A stretch of 64,000 nt of DNA from Nocardia crassostreae (GTDB lineage Bacteria; Actinomycetota; Actinomycetes; Mycobacteriales; Mycobacteriaceae): positions 62,001 through 126,000 of the forward strand of contig NZ_BDCH01000028.1 of assembly GCF_001613405.1 (NCBI RefSeq), in the 5' to 3' direction. Of the stretch, positions 45,341-55,597 are shown piece after piece. The notes beneath the pieces were generated by a model. The model searched no databases and was not told where the DNA came from. It was given only the letters and a program-made list of their open reading frames with translations. Position numbers and translations under genes: made by a program. Numbering within the stretch: position 1 is the first letter of the stretch; every line of letters begins with the position of its first letter.

Positions 45341-46535
45341 CTACAGGCTATTGGCCAGCAGCGCGTACTGCGCGGCGATCTTCTGCCGCACATCGGGTTC
45401 GTCATCGCTGCTCACCACGCCGACATAGCGGTGGTAGACCACGTAGCAGCGGTTCTTGTACTCGGTCTCGCTGTCGCCCTTGCTGTTCAGCTGCACGCAT
45501 TTGGCGCCGGGGACGTCCTTGGGCGCGTCGATGGCGTCGTAGTGATCGCTCTCGTCGGCCACGAGTCCGTTCAACAGCACCTGGGCCCCGGCCTCGTCGC
45601 GGGCGCGCAGCACCGCGGCCGCGCCGACGGTGGTGATGGCGTCCGCGCCGCTGTCGGCCACGGCCTTGGCCACATCGCCCTGGTTATTGGCATCGTGAAC
45701 GATCTTGTTGCCGCCGTACACGGCGAACGTCCGCGGATCGGGGGCGCCATTGCCGCGCGACTCGACCACGGTGCGCGCCAGCAGATTGTCCGGATCCACC
45801 TTCAGGCTGTTGAACTTGGTCTGTGGGGTGGGCGAGAACTTGTCGAGCGCGGGCACCTGCGCGTCGAGGGTCTTGCGGACCCAGTCCAGCAGATCCTTCT
45901 CCTCGGCGGCCGGGCGCTCGATGAACAGCGAGATGACGAATTCCTTGTAGGCCATGAAGGTTCCGACATTGGCCACACCGGGCCGCCAGTGCACCAGGGC
46001 GTCCGGATACTGGCTTAGCGTCAGCTTCTTGTTGATATCGGGCGCGACACCGAAGTCGGCGTCCTCGAGTTCCCGGGCGGCGGTCTTGGCGGTGCGCTCG
46101 TCGGCGAAGCGCATGACCATATTCGTGAGCGTGGTGACCCCCGCGCCCCCCGCCCGGTTTGTCGGCCCCGCTGCCGATGAAGGCGGTTAGCATATCGTTG
46201 CGTTCCAGCACCGGTTTGGACACCGCCGCCAGCGCGGTGGAGGTGGCATCCTCGATATCGACCACGGCGCGGCCGCTGCCGCCGTAGATGAGGGACGAGT
46301 CGACCTTGTAGCTGGGCACCACGGCATCCGCCATCCGGAAGCCTTCCAGCAGTGCGCCTTTGCCGCTGGAGTCCTGGCCGTAACTGAACTTGTCGACCGG
46401 ATAGGTGCCGACCTCGAGCTTGCGGACGTCGATCTCCCCGGCGGTCGGCGTACCGGAGACGCTGCAGGCGGCGAGTAGCTGGGCGGTCAGGGAAAGGCAT
46501 GCGGTGAAGAGCGGTGTGCGTGCTGTGCGAACCAT
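45341..46535 (-). pseudogene. putative lipoprotein paralogue with apparent frameshift
   Basis: From the ATG at 46535 (GAGGACCTGAC upstream) a lipoprotein signal peptide ends in LTAQLLAACSVSGTPT. The frame holds to VLERNDMLTAFIGSGADKPG. The coding signal then jumps frame and continues as MVMRFADERTAKTAARELED to AAQYALLANSL at 45341. Dropping one base from the six-base run at 46146-46151 rejoins the two as GVTTLTNMVMRF and gives 397 residues, matching the 408-residue paralogue. Either a broken gene or a homopolymer miscall. The product would be an extracytoplasmic lipoprotein encoded just upstream of the kinase gene. Confidence 0.72.
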
Positions 46536-46731
46536 GTCAGGTCCTCGTTCCTCCCGTACGGTGCATTCAAAGTAGCGGACCCGGCGCACGGCCGGGGGGC
46601 CGTCGCACAACGTCGCGCTCTCACCGGCTCATCGTCCGCGGGCGGCCCGGACGCAACGTCGGTCGGGCACGTAACCTGGTCACTGTGTTGAGAGTCTCGC
46701 GCCGCGCGAATACCGGGGGCCGGTTCCTTTG

Positions 46732-48153
46732 ATGGATCGGCAGGTCGAGGTTGTCGCGGGCAGCCATATTCTCATCCGGATCGCGGGGGCTGTGATCCTG
46801 GTCGCACATCGGGAGAAGGGGAAGCCCACCGACGCATCCCACGCCGTGGTGGCCGCGCGGGCCCTGGCCGAACTGGTCGCCGAGGCCACCGAACACGAAC
46901 CCGACGGGCCCGGACGACTGGTGGCGCGGCAGGCGACGCGCTGGCTGATGAAGGACGCCGAGCGCATCGCACCCGGTGAGCCCATCGAATTCGGCATCCT
47001 GTCCGCCGCCGACACCGGCGGGGTGGCCATCTTCCTGCACGGTTCGGCGACCGCGGTGCTGGCCGGGCCGAACACCGAGTACTACCGGGGCAGTGATGCA
47101 GCCTTCACCGTGGACCGGGTCGCCGAACATCCGGAGCGGGCGGCGGCGCTGTTCATCGACGAAGGCCGCCGCCGCGCCCCGGAACTGCCCGACCGCGGGG
47201 TCGGCTCGCTGGTCGAGGGCGTCGCGCTGGCCGCGGGCGCGGTGGTGTGGTTCGAAGGCGATCCGCTGCCGCCGCGGCGGCCGGTCGCCGTCGGGAGCGA
47301 ACCCGGCAAGCGGCAGGTGCGCCGGGAACCGCCCGCGCCGACCGCGGCCTACGATCCGGATCCGGATCCGGATCCGGATCCGGATCCGGATCCGGATCCG
47401 GATCCGAATCCGATTCCGACGCCGGATCCGATTCCGCTGGACCCCAACCTGGTTCCGACGCGCACCTCCACCAGCCTGCCCGCCGGACTGGACTTCGAGA
47501 CCGAATCCCCGGCCGCCACCGCCGGTTACGATCAGGGCCGCGCGCCGGGCTTCGATCCGCACCACGCGCCCACCGAGCACGGCGGCACCGATCCAGCGGT
47601 CGGCACCAATCCCGCGCCCAAGCCCGATCCGGATCTGCAGCGGCGCATGGAGGCCACCGCCAAGGCCACCGCGCTCACCGTCAAAGTGCTCGGATTCAAG
47701 TGCGCGCGTGCGCATCCCAGCGATCCGCGCGCGGCATTCTGCACCGTGTGCGGTATGCCGGTGGACCAGACCCAGCACGTGGCCGAGGTGATCCGCCCGC
47801 CGCTGGGCATGCTGGTGCTCGACGACGGCATGACCTATGTGGTCGCCGCCGACGCCGTGGTCGGCCGCGATCCGGAGCAGTCCGCGGCCGCGCAATCCGG
47901 CCTGGTGCCCTTGAAGATCGACGACAACTCCGGCGGCATGTCCCGCGCGCACGCCGAAATCCGTTTGGTGAACTGGGATGTCACCGTGGTCGACCGGGGA
48001 TCCACCAACGGCACCCGGGTGAGCACGCCCGGCTACCGGGATTGGGTTCGGCTGCAACCGAATCAGCCGATGATCCTGATCCCGGGCGCCGAGGTCATGC
48101 TCGGCAATCGGGTGCTGCGCCTGGAACCGGTCGCGCCGCCGCCCTTCGGGTGA
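46732..48153 (+). CDS. FHA-domain protein with Asp-Pro repeat linker
   Basis: About 473 residues from the ATG at 46732. Residues 1-190 form a globular domain of unknown type. Residues 208-225 are a run of Asp-Pro dipeptides encoded by nine perfect GATCCG copies. A CxxC-like pair (KCARAH and FCTVCGMP) suggests a small metal-binding knuckle near residues 320-345. The C-terminal FHA domain has VVGRDPEQ, SRAHAEIRLV and GSTNGTRV and should bind phospho-threonine. The nearby Ser/Thr kinase is the obvious partner. Divergent from the lipoprotein gene. Confidence 0.82.
   Translation: MDRQVEVVAGSHILIRIAGAVILVAHREKGKPTDASHAVVAARALAELVAEATEHEPDGPGRLVARQATRWLMKDAERIAPGEPIEFGILSAADTGGVAIFLHGSATAVLAGPNTEYYRGSDAAFTVDRVAEHPERAAALFIDEGRRRAPELPDRGVGSLVEGVALAAGAVVWFEGDPLPPRRPVAVGSEPGKRQVRREPPAPTAAYDPDPDPDPDPDPDPDPDPNPIPTPDPIPLDPNLVPTRTSTSLPAGLDFETESPAATAGYDQGRAPGFDPHHAPTEHGGTDPAVGTNPAPKPDPDLQRRMEATAKATALTVKVLGFKCARAHPSDPRAAFCTVCGMPVDQTQHVAEVIRPPLGMLVLDDGMTYVVAADAVVGRDPEQSAAAQSGLVPLKIDDNSGGMSRAHAEIRLVNWDVTVVDRGSTNGTRVSTPGYRDWVRLQPNQPMILIPGAEVMLGNRVLRLEPVAPPPFG
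47353..47406 (+). repeat. hexanucleotide tandem repeat (GATCCG)9
   Basis: Nine perfect head-to-tail copies of GATCCG occupy 54 bases inside the FHA-protein gene, followed by imperfect copies (AATCCG, ATTCCG). Each copy adds one Asp-Pro pair without changing frame, so copy-number change would alter linker length only. Confidence 0.95.
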
Positions 48154-48164
48154 CGCTGTTCCGG

Positions 48165-49622
48165 TTACGAATAGCGCGACTTGCAGGTGTTCTGATCGCC
48201 GAGCACCCCGGCGCGGAAGGCGTCCACCCGGGAGAAGCCGCTCGGCACGGTATTGCCGTCGGTGTCACTGGCCGCCAGTCCGTCGGTCAGCAGTCCCGAG
48301 ACCGCCTCGTCCAGATCGCCCGGTGACAGGCGCGCCTGATTGCCGGATCGGGTGGGGTCGGCCAGTTTCGCGGTGATCACCCCGGCCAGGCAGGCGGCGC
48401 GCAGCCCGGTCTTGGCGCCCTTGAGCGTCTGACCCGCATCGTGCTGCACCGCCAGGGCGTAGCGGGATATGAAGACGACGTAGGCGGTGAAGTCGCCGGT
48501 CACCTTGACCGGTAAGCCTTCCTGCTCATCGGTATTGGCGACGCCGCGATCCTGGAGTTCGGCCAGATCGGTCCCGATGGTATTGGTGGCCGGGCAATAG
48601 GTCACCGGCACAGTGTCTTTCGCATTCCGGCAGGCCAGCATGGCCGTCGAGTAGTCGTACTGCGGCTCCGGATCGATGGGCATGATCTCGGCCATGGCCT
48701 CGGCGATCGAATTCAGATTGTCCTGGTCCACATTGGATTCGCCGAGGGTGGCATCGCCTTCGAAGGTCTGCGGGAGCTTGCCGCGCCGGGCCTCGATCTC
48801 GTCGATATCGATGGCCTTGCAGCCCTTGGCGCCGTCGGTGAAACCGATCTGCACGGCGGTGACGCGCTCGAAGGCCGAGCCGTGCACGCTCTCCGGATCC
48901 TCGGGATTGTCATCGCGAATGGCCACGGTGGCGGCCAGCACCTCGTTCAGCCCGTCCGAGGTGTTGATGGTGAAGTGCTTCGACTTGCCTTCGGCCACAT
49001 GGCGGATGAACGCGCCCGCGAAGCAGTCGGCCTGTTGCTCCTTCACCAGGGTGGGCGTCTTCCGGGTGACGATCTTGGCAATGGACTGGATGGCGTGCCC
49101 GTATTCGTGGGCCAGCACCATGACCACCGACATCTTGCCGAAGGTCTCCTGCACGGCGGGCAGCAGAACCGACCGGTCCCATCCGATGGAATGGTCGAGA
49201 CTGCAGTACGCTGCATTGACCAGCCGGTAGGTGCTCTCCTCACAGAACTGCACATCCTGCGACCGCGGCGCCTTCGCGCTCCAGGACAACAATTTGGTGA
49301 CGGGGATGAAATCGCCGTCGAAGTCCTTGGAGTACTCGCCCTGCCAATAGGTCTCGATATCCTCGATGGCATTCATGACCAGGGTGTCGATCTCGCCGCC
49401 GTCGGTGTTCGCCGCGCGCAGCGTGGTGTCCGGGACCCCGGCGCGCGGTCCGTTCGGACCGCTGGTGGTGGGCAATCCGGCCACCTTGAACGGGTCGTCG
49501 TAGATGGAAACAGCGCGGCCGTCGACATTTCGTGTACATCCGGCCAAGAGCGCGACCACCAGCACCAGGATGCCGAGTACGGCACCCGATCGGAAAATAG
49601 CCGCCCCCTGGCGTCTCGCCAC
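48165..49622 (-). CDS. neutral zinc metallopeptidase lipoprotein
   Basis: 485 residues from a GTG at 49622, six bases after GAGGGA. A signal peptide ends with VVALLAGCTRNVDG, a lipobox with Cys as +1. The catalytic HExxH is in VMVLAHEYGHAIQS, followed about 25 residues on by KEQQADCFAGAF, whose Glu/Asp region supplies the third zinc ligand. This is the arrangement of the neutral zinc metallopeptidase family found in actinobacterial envelopes. Substrate unknown. Divergent from the FHA-ABC gene with about 100 bases between starts. Confidence 0.82.
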   Translation of the reverse strand: MARRQGAAIFRSGAVLGILVLVVALLAGCTRNVDGRAVSIYDDPFKVAGLPTTSGPNGPRAGVPDTTLRAANTDGGEIDTLVMNAIEDIETYWQGEYSKDFDGDFIPVTKLLSWSAKAPRSQDVQFCEESTYRLVNAAYCSLDHSIGWDRSVLLPAVQETFGKMSVVMVLAHEYGHAIQSIAKIVTRKTPTLVKEQQADCFAGAFIRHVAEGKSKHFTINTSDGLNEVLAATVAIRDDNPEDPESVHGSAFERVTAVQIGFTDGAKGCKAIDIDEIEARRGKLPQTFEGDATLGESNVDQDNLNSIAEAMAEIMPIDPEPQYDYSTAMLACRNAKDTVPVTYCPATNTIGTDLAELQDRGVANTDEQEGLPVKVTGDFTAYVVFISRYALAVQHDAGQTLKGAKTGLRAACLAGVITAKLADPTRSGNQARLSPGDLDEAVSGLLTDGLAASDTDGNTVPSGFSRVDAFRAGVLGDQNTCKSRYS

Positions 49623-49712
49623 GTCCACTCCCTCGCAGGCCAACCGGTACTCCAGACCCGGGGTGACGGTGCATGCGCAATAAAGCACGACGACGTAGTC
49701 CGGGCCTTCGCA

Positions 49713-49718
49713 TATTAT
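49713..49718 (+). promoter_or_regulatory. candidate -10 box for a leaderless FHA-ABC transcript
   Basis: TATTAT lies in a short AT-rich island within very GC-rich DNA, with its last base seven before the A of the ATG at 49725. At that spacing transcription would start on the ATG itself; no ribosome site is present, which fits a leaderless mRNA, common in Actinobacteria. A -35 box is not clear. Confidence 0.5.
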
Positions 49719-49724
49719 ACGGCC

Positions 49725-52463
49725 ATGTCTTCACCGGGGGCGCAGCAGATCACCGTGCGTCATGATGGAAACGAACGGGTCTTCGACGCGAGTCAGCAGA
49801 TCACCATGGGCCGCGCCCCGGAAGTGACGCTGTTCGTGGACAGCCCGCTCGTCTCCCGGGTGCACGCCACCCTCATTTTCGAGGCCGGGTCGTGGATGCT
49901 GACCGACAACGGAAGCACCAATGGTGTTTTCGTGGATGCTCGGCGACTGACCGGTCCGATCGTCATCAATCGGCCCACCCAGGTGCGCCTCGGCGACGCC
50001 ATCAGCGGGCCGCTGCTGCATCTGCTCCCGCAGGGGTCGCGGGTGCCCGCACCGCCGGTGACCCCGCCGCAACAGCCGCAGCAGCGCCGCATGCCGCCCC
50101 CGCAGCAGCCGCGCCAGCAGACCCCGCCGATCCAGCGCCCACCCACGCCGCCGCAGCCGCAACCCCGCCTGCAGCCGCCGGTGCAGCAGCCCAGACATCA
50201 AGCGCCGCCGCAGGGCAGGCATCAGGCTCCGGCGCAGCCGAGACAGCAAGCGCCGCAACAGCCGCCGATCCAGCGCCAGCAGCCCCCCGCGCCGCCGCAG
50301 CAGCGGCCGCAGACGCCCGCGCACTCGTATCAGCAGCAACCGGCGCCGCCGCAGCAACCCGCGCACCAACCGCCGCCGCAGTCCGCGCAGCAGCCGCCGC
50401 AGCCCGCCATGCCGCTGCATCCCGATGCCCCGGACGTCATGAACATGACCGCCAAGGCGAATATCGCCGCGGCGCCGCCGGTTCGGGCCCGCGCCTCCAC
50501 CGCGCCCATCGCCAAGGCCGACCGGCTGCCGCCCGGCGGCCTGAACATCGGTCGTACCAGCGACAATCAGATCGTCGTCAATGATCCGCTGGCCTCGCGC
50601 AAGCACGCCCGCCTGGTCGGCGACCGGCAGGGCCTGGTCATCGAGGATCTGGGTTCGGCCAACGGCACCTTCGTCAACGGCCGCCGCGAGCAGCGCACCA
50701 TCCTGCGCGAACGCGACACCGTCACCATCGGCAATGTCGACTTCGTGGTGCAGGAGGGCACCCTCGTGCACCGGCAGCGGCCGGTCGCCGAACAGGGCCT
50801 ACACGTGCACGGCATCGAATTCACCGTCGAGGGCAACAAGAAACTGCTCATCGATGTGAACATGCAGGCCGGGCGCGGCTCGCTGACCGCGCTCATCGGC
50901 CCCTCGGGCGCGGGCAAGTCCACGCTGTCCAAGCTCATCGCCGGATCCACGCGGCCGTCGGCGGGCGTTGTCACCTTCGAGGGCCGCGATCTGCACGCCG
51001 AATACGACGCGCTGCGCTCCCGCATCGGCATGGTCCCGCAGGACGATGTGCTGCACAAACAACTCACCGTCAAACAGGCGCTGGGCTTCGCCGCGCAATT
51101 GCGGCTGCCACCGGACACCTCCAAGGCCGACCGGCAGCAGGTCATCGCCGGTGTGCTGGACGAACTTTCGCTCACCCAGCACGCCGACACCCGGGTGGAC
51201 CGGCTCTCCGGCGGTCAGCGCAAGCGCGCCTCGGTGGCCATGGAGCTGCTGACCGGTCCCTCGCTGCTGATTCTCGACGAGCCCACCTCCGGTCTGGACC
51301 CGGCGCTGGACCGCCAGGTCATGACCATGCTGCGCGAGCTGGCCGATGCGGGCCGCACCGTCATCGTGGTCACGCACTCGGTCGCCTGCCTGGACATGTG
51401 CGATCAGGTGCTGCTGCTGGCGCCCGGCGGCAAGACCGCCTTCTTCGGGCATCCGGGCACCGTGCGTGACTTCCTCGGCACCAGCGACTGGGCGGAGATC
51501 TTCGGCCGGGTCGCCGCCGATCCGGACGGGGCCTTCGCCAATTACCGCTCCCGGCAGGCCTCCGCGCCACCGCCGCCTGCCGCCAAACCGGCGGCCAAGG
51601 CGCAACCGCCCAAATCCAGTGCCTTCAAACAGTTCTCGACCCTGTCGCGACGGCAGGTGCGGCTCATTCTCGCCGACCGCGGCTATCTGGCGTTCCTGCT
51701 GGTGCTGCCGTTCGTACTGGGCGGGCTGTCCCTGGTGGTGCCCGGCAGCAACGGTTTCAAGAAGGGCGCGCTGGTGCAGGCGCCGGACGGCAGCTTCGTG
51801 CTGACCGGCGGCAGCGAGGCGCAACAGCTGCTGGTGGTGCTGGTGCTGGGCGCCTGCTTCATGGGCTCCACGCTGAGCGTGCGCGATCTGGTGGGCGAGC
51901 GGCCCATCTACTTCCACGAGCGCGCGTTCGGATTGCGTTCCGGCACATACCTGATGTCGAAGGTCGTGGCGTTCAGCATTGCTGCGCTGCTGCAGGCCGC
52001 GGTCATGATCGGCATCGTGCTGGCGGTCAAGAACGGCCCGGGTCCGGGTGCGGTGATCTCCGCGGGCAGCGCCGAACTCTATGTCGATGTCGCCATGACC
52101 GCGGTCACCTGCGTGGTGCTCGGGCTGCTGCTGTCGAGCATCGCCAGATCCAATGAACAGGTGATGCCGCTGCTGGTGGTCGCCATCATGGCGCAGCTGG
52201 TCATGGCGGGCGGCATGATCCAGGTCACCGGGCGGCCTGTCCTGGAACAGATCTCGTGGATCTTCCCGTCGCGCTGGGGGTACGCCGCGGGCGCGTCGAC
52301 CATCAATATCCGGGATCTGTTCCCGGCCGCCCAGCCCGATGCGCTGTGGAAACACGAGGCCTCGATCTGGTATCTCGACATCGGCGTGCTCGCCGGGATC
52401 GGGTTCGTGCTGATTCTGCTCACCTGGTCGCGATTGCGGTTGAGGAAGAAGTCGACCGCGTGA
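49725..52463 (+). CDS. FHA-domain ABC transporter (ABC-2 type, Rv1747-like)
   Basis: 912 residues from the ATG at 49725. Order: FHA-1 at about 10-95 (ITMGRAPE, VSRVHATL, STNGVFV); a Pro/Gln-rich linker at about 105-240; FHA-2 at about 262-345 (LNIGRTSDN, SRKHARLV, SANGTFVNG). Next is an ABC domain at about 360-590 with Walker A GPSGAGKST, signature LSGGQRKRAS and Walker B LLILDEPTSGLD, then an ABC-2 permease with about six helices. The layout is that of M. tuberculosis Rv1747, whose FHA domains are recruited by Ser/Thr kinase phosphorylation. Exported substrate unknown. Confidence 0.9.
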   Translation: MSSPGAQQITVRHDGNERVFDASQQITMGRAPEVTLFVDSPLVSRVHATLIFEAGSWMLTDNGSTNGVFVDARRLTGPIVINRPTQVRLGDAISGPLLHLLPQGSRVPAPPVTPPQQPQQRRMPPPQQPRQQTPPIQRPPTPPQPQPRLQPPVQQPRHQAPPQGRHQAPAQPRQQAPQQPPIQRQQPPAPPQQRPQTPAHSYQQQPAPPQQPAHQPPPQSAQQPPQPAMPLHPDAPDVMNMTAKANIAAAPPVRARASTAPIAKADRLPPGGLNIGRTSDNQIVVNDPLASRKHARLVGDRQGLVIEDLGSANGTFVNGRREQRTILRERDTVTIGNVDFVVQEGTLVHRQRPVAEQGLHVHGIEFTVEGNKKLLIDVNMQAGRGSLTALIGPSGAGKSTLSKLIAGSTRPSAGVVTFEGRDLHAEYDALRSRIGMVPQDDVLHKQLTVKQALGFAAQLRLPPDTSKADRQQVIAGVLDELSLTQHADTRVDRLSGGQRKRASVAMELLTGPSLLILDEPTSGLDPALDRQVMTMLRELADAGRTVIVVTHSVACLDMCDQVLLLAPGGKTAFFGHPGTVRDFLGTSDWAEIFGRVAADPDGAFANYRSRQASAPPPPAAKPAAKAQPPKSSAFKQFSTLSRRQVRLILADRGYLAFLLVLPFVLGGLSLVVPGSNGFKKGALVQAPDGSFVLTGGSEAQQLLVVLVLGACFMGSTLSVRDLVGERPIYFHERAFGLRSGTYLMSKVVAFSIAALLQAAVMIGIVLAVKNGPGPGAVISAGSAELYVDVAMTAVTCVVLGLLLSSIARSNEQVMPLLVVAIMAQLVMAGGMIQVTGRPVLEQISWIFPSRWGYAAGASTINIRDLFPAAQPDALWKHEASIWYLDIGVLAGIGFVLILLTWSRLRLRKKSTA

Positions 52464-52503
52464 CGAGGGTGTCGAGCGCGGATTTCGTCGAACAGGCAGA
52501 CTG

Positions 52504-54389
52504 ATGGCTGTGACAGCTCGAGTTGGTGCAGTGCATCTCGGCTGGGACGTGGTGTCGGTGGCCGCCGGTGGCGGCGGCGCTACCATCCGCCCGGTCCAGG
52601 TCGAAGGCACCTACACACCGCCCGCGTACCTGCTGGCGGATTCGTCCGGCCGGTTGCACACCGCCGGCGTGGATCGGCGACCCGATGTGGGCATCGCCAT
52701 CTCCGATGTGCGCGATATCCTCGGGCACCCGCAGATCGTGGTGGCCGGGGCGACCTGGCCCGCCGATCTGGTGTTCCGGGCGCGGCTGCACAATCCGCTC
52801 GCGGCCGTCGCCAAACACCTGGGCGGGCAGCCGGATGTGGTCGCGCTGCCGTTCCCGGACGAATGGCCCGACTCCAAGGTCGACGAATACGTGCGCCTGG
52901 TCGAACAACTCGGCGTGGTCGCCGAGCCGCTGCCCGAATCCGTGGCGCTGTCCGGCTATATCCGTGCGCTCGGCCTGGTGCGCGGACCCGGGCGCGGCCC
53001 GGCCGTCGGCGCCACCGGCGTCTACTCCGACGGGCGCGAATGCCTCGTGGTGGCCGTGCACGGCGATGACGAGCACCCCACCGAATCGGTGAGCGTGCCC
53101 ATTACCGAGGCCGCGCTGCACGAGGCGCGCGCCGCCGACAATGTGGTCATCGAGGTGATGGCCGCCGCCCGCGCCATCGACGCCGACACCTCCACCATCC
53201 TGTTGTGCGGCAATGTCTGCTTCAACGACGCGTTGCGGCTGGCCTTCCAGAACCATCTGGGTCATCGCTTCCAGGTCGCCGACCATCCCATGCACGCCCT
53301 GGTGCTCGGCGCGACGCATCTGCTGGTCGCCGACAGCGAGGCCGAGGGGTTCGCGGAACCCGCCGCGCGCCAACCGGATTCACCCGGCACGGTCGCGGCG
53401 CAGCCGCCGCGCGAGCAGGTCGCCGCCCCTCCGCCCGCGAGTCCCCGTCACGCCGAACACGGCTCGGCCCGGCCGGGGCAGCCGGTCACCGGTGAGTTCG
53501 CGGCCCCGCCTCAGCACAGCCACAGCACGCCGGTGGGGCAGCCCGGCGCCGAGACCGGCGGTGCGGCCCGGCCCGTGGATCAAGGGCCACGCACTGTCGC
53601 ACAACCCCAGGCGGATCAGGCCGGGGTCGAGCAGACACGACGGATGACGCCGGAAGAAGTGGCGCAGGCGCCGGTCGCCTCCAGCGGCGGGCTGCCGCCC
53701 GGGCTGTGGCCGGGGTGCGCGGTCGCTTCACCCGCCCGCCGGGCACGCCCGCCGACGATCAGATGACGGCCGTGATGGGCCGCGGACCGCAGGGTCAGCA
53801 GAGCGATCCGCAGGGATCGCAGCAGGGCGGCGGCGCCTACGGCCAGCCCGGTGCCCAGGGTTCCTACGGTCAGGGCCAGTCCGGCTATCCCGGCGGGCAG
53901 CCGGGTGGTTACGGCCAGGGCGGCTACGGCGCACCCGGAACTTATCCCGGTCCTTCCGGAAACGCTCCTGTTCAGGGCGGTTCCATGTACGGTGGGTCGA
54001 TGCCGTCCAGTGGGTCGCGTCAGTCGCATCCGGGATCGCCGGAAGATGTCGCTGGGCAGTCGGATTCGGAGTCCGGCGCCGAGGGGGAGCGCAAACCGCG
54101 CAAGGGCAAGCTCTGGGGCAAGATGAAGGACAAGTTCGGCGCCCTGATCGTCATCGGAGCCACCGCCCTGACCGCCATCGGCCTCCAGACCGCCGACGCC
54201 CCATCGGCCACCGCCGCCCCCGAACCGTGTGCCCTCGCCCCGTCGATCACGAACATCCCGCGCCAGGGCATCTCCGCCATCGACGACCCGCAGGACCCGG
54301 ACTGCCTGCGCCTCGGCATCGGCACCCTGCGCTACACCATCCCGGGCCCGGCGCGCGGTATCGACCCCGGCCCGCCCGTACAGATCTAG
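52504..54389 (+). CDS. ATPase-like protein with membrane-anchored extracytoplasmic tail, apparent frameshift
   Basis: The frame from 52504 gives about 400 residues. The N-terminal 270 look like an actin/Hsp70-type fold (VGAVHLGWDVVSVAAGG, EPLPESVALSGYIRALGL, STILLCGNVCFNDALRLAF), followed by a Pro/Gln/Ala-rich linker, and stop at 53766. In another frame the coding signal continues from about 53712 with a Gly/Gln/Tyr-rich stretch, a basic segment GERKPRKGKLWGKMKDKFG, one helix (ALIVIGATALTAIGLQ) and a short tail with cysteines. Adding one G to the G4 run at 53712-53715 joins them (LWPGVRGRFTRPPG) into 628 residues. It may be an ESX-linked factor; unproven. Starts 40 bases after the FHA-ABC gene. 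Confidence 0.6.
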
Positions 54390-54413
54390 TGAGACTCGGC
54401 GTTCGGCCCGCTA

Positions 54414-54484
54414 AGGGGGTCCCGGGGGCTTAGCCCCCGCCCCTTCGTTCGGGGGTGTGGGGGCGAAGCCCCCGCGAACCCCCT
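54414..54484. repeat. cloverleaf-like palindromic element upstream of rplM
   Basis: An outer stem (AGGGGGT at 54414-54420 with ACCCCCT at 54478-54484) encloses two inner hairpins: GGGGGCT/AGCCCCC at 54424-54438 and GGGGGC-gaa-GCCCCC at 54459-54473. The nested structure can end transcription from the upstream gene and looks like a dispersed palindromic repeat; no second copy was noticed in the window. Confidence 0.6.
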
Positions 54485-54677
54485 CCTCTCCAGCGGAGGG
54501 CCCGCATCCGGACCGATTTCGAGTGCGCGTGAGGCCGCTGGTATTGTGGCTCGTTGGCGTGCGGTACCGCCGGGTCTCCCGGTGTGTCCCACGAGCTCCC
54601 CGGGTCTCCACCGGCCGCCGGGGGTCAACTCGATCGCACGTTTGGCTGGCATCACATACGACAGACAGGGAAGCACT

Positions 54678-55117
54678 GTGCCTACGTACAGCCCCAAGGC
54701 TGGTGACGTGACCCGCAAGTGGTACGTCATCGACGCCACTGACGTAGTGCTCGGCCGTCTCGCCGTGCAGGCTGCGAACATCCTGCGTGGCAAGAACAAG
54801 CCGACCTACGCACCGAACGTCGATGGTGGCGATTTCGTCATCATCATCAACGCCGACAAGGTTGCCGTCTCCGGTAACAAGCGCGACGACAAGGTCCTCT
54901 ACACCCACTCCGGTCACCCGGGTGGTCTGAAGGGCCGTACCGTGGGCCAGATCCTGGACACCCGCCCCGACCGCCTGGTCGAGCGTGCCGTCAAGGGCAT
55001 GGTCCCGAAGAACAAGCTGGGCAACCGCATTGTCGGCAAGCTGAAGGTCTACGCCGGCCCGACGCACCCGCATGCCGCTCAGCAGCCCATTCCGTTCGAG
55101 ATCAAGCAGGTGGCCCA

Positions 55118-55121
<4 letters not shown>
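54678..55121 (+). CDS. rplM: 50S ribosomal protein L13 (uL13)
   Basis: 147 residues from the GTG at 54678, with CAGGGAAG upstream. The family start PTYSPKAGDVTRKWYVIDAT and core motif GRLAVQAANILRGKNKPTYA are clear, with VKGMVPKNKLGNRI near the C-terminus. A longer frame to 54546 has no family match. It overlaps rpsI by four bases (GTGA), the conserved rplM-rpsI operon. Confidence 0.97.
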
Positions 55122-55579
<458 letters not shown>

Positions 55580-55597
55580 TTTTGCGCCGTCGGGCTC

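Noticed and set aside
47353..47406. CRISPR-like array
   Set aside because: It is a simple 6-bp microsatellite inside a coding region with no spacers; no CRISPR repeats or cas genes occur in the window.
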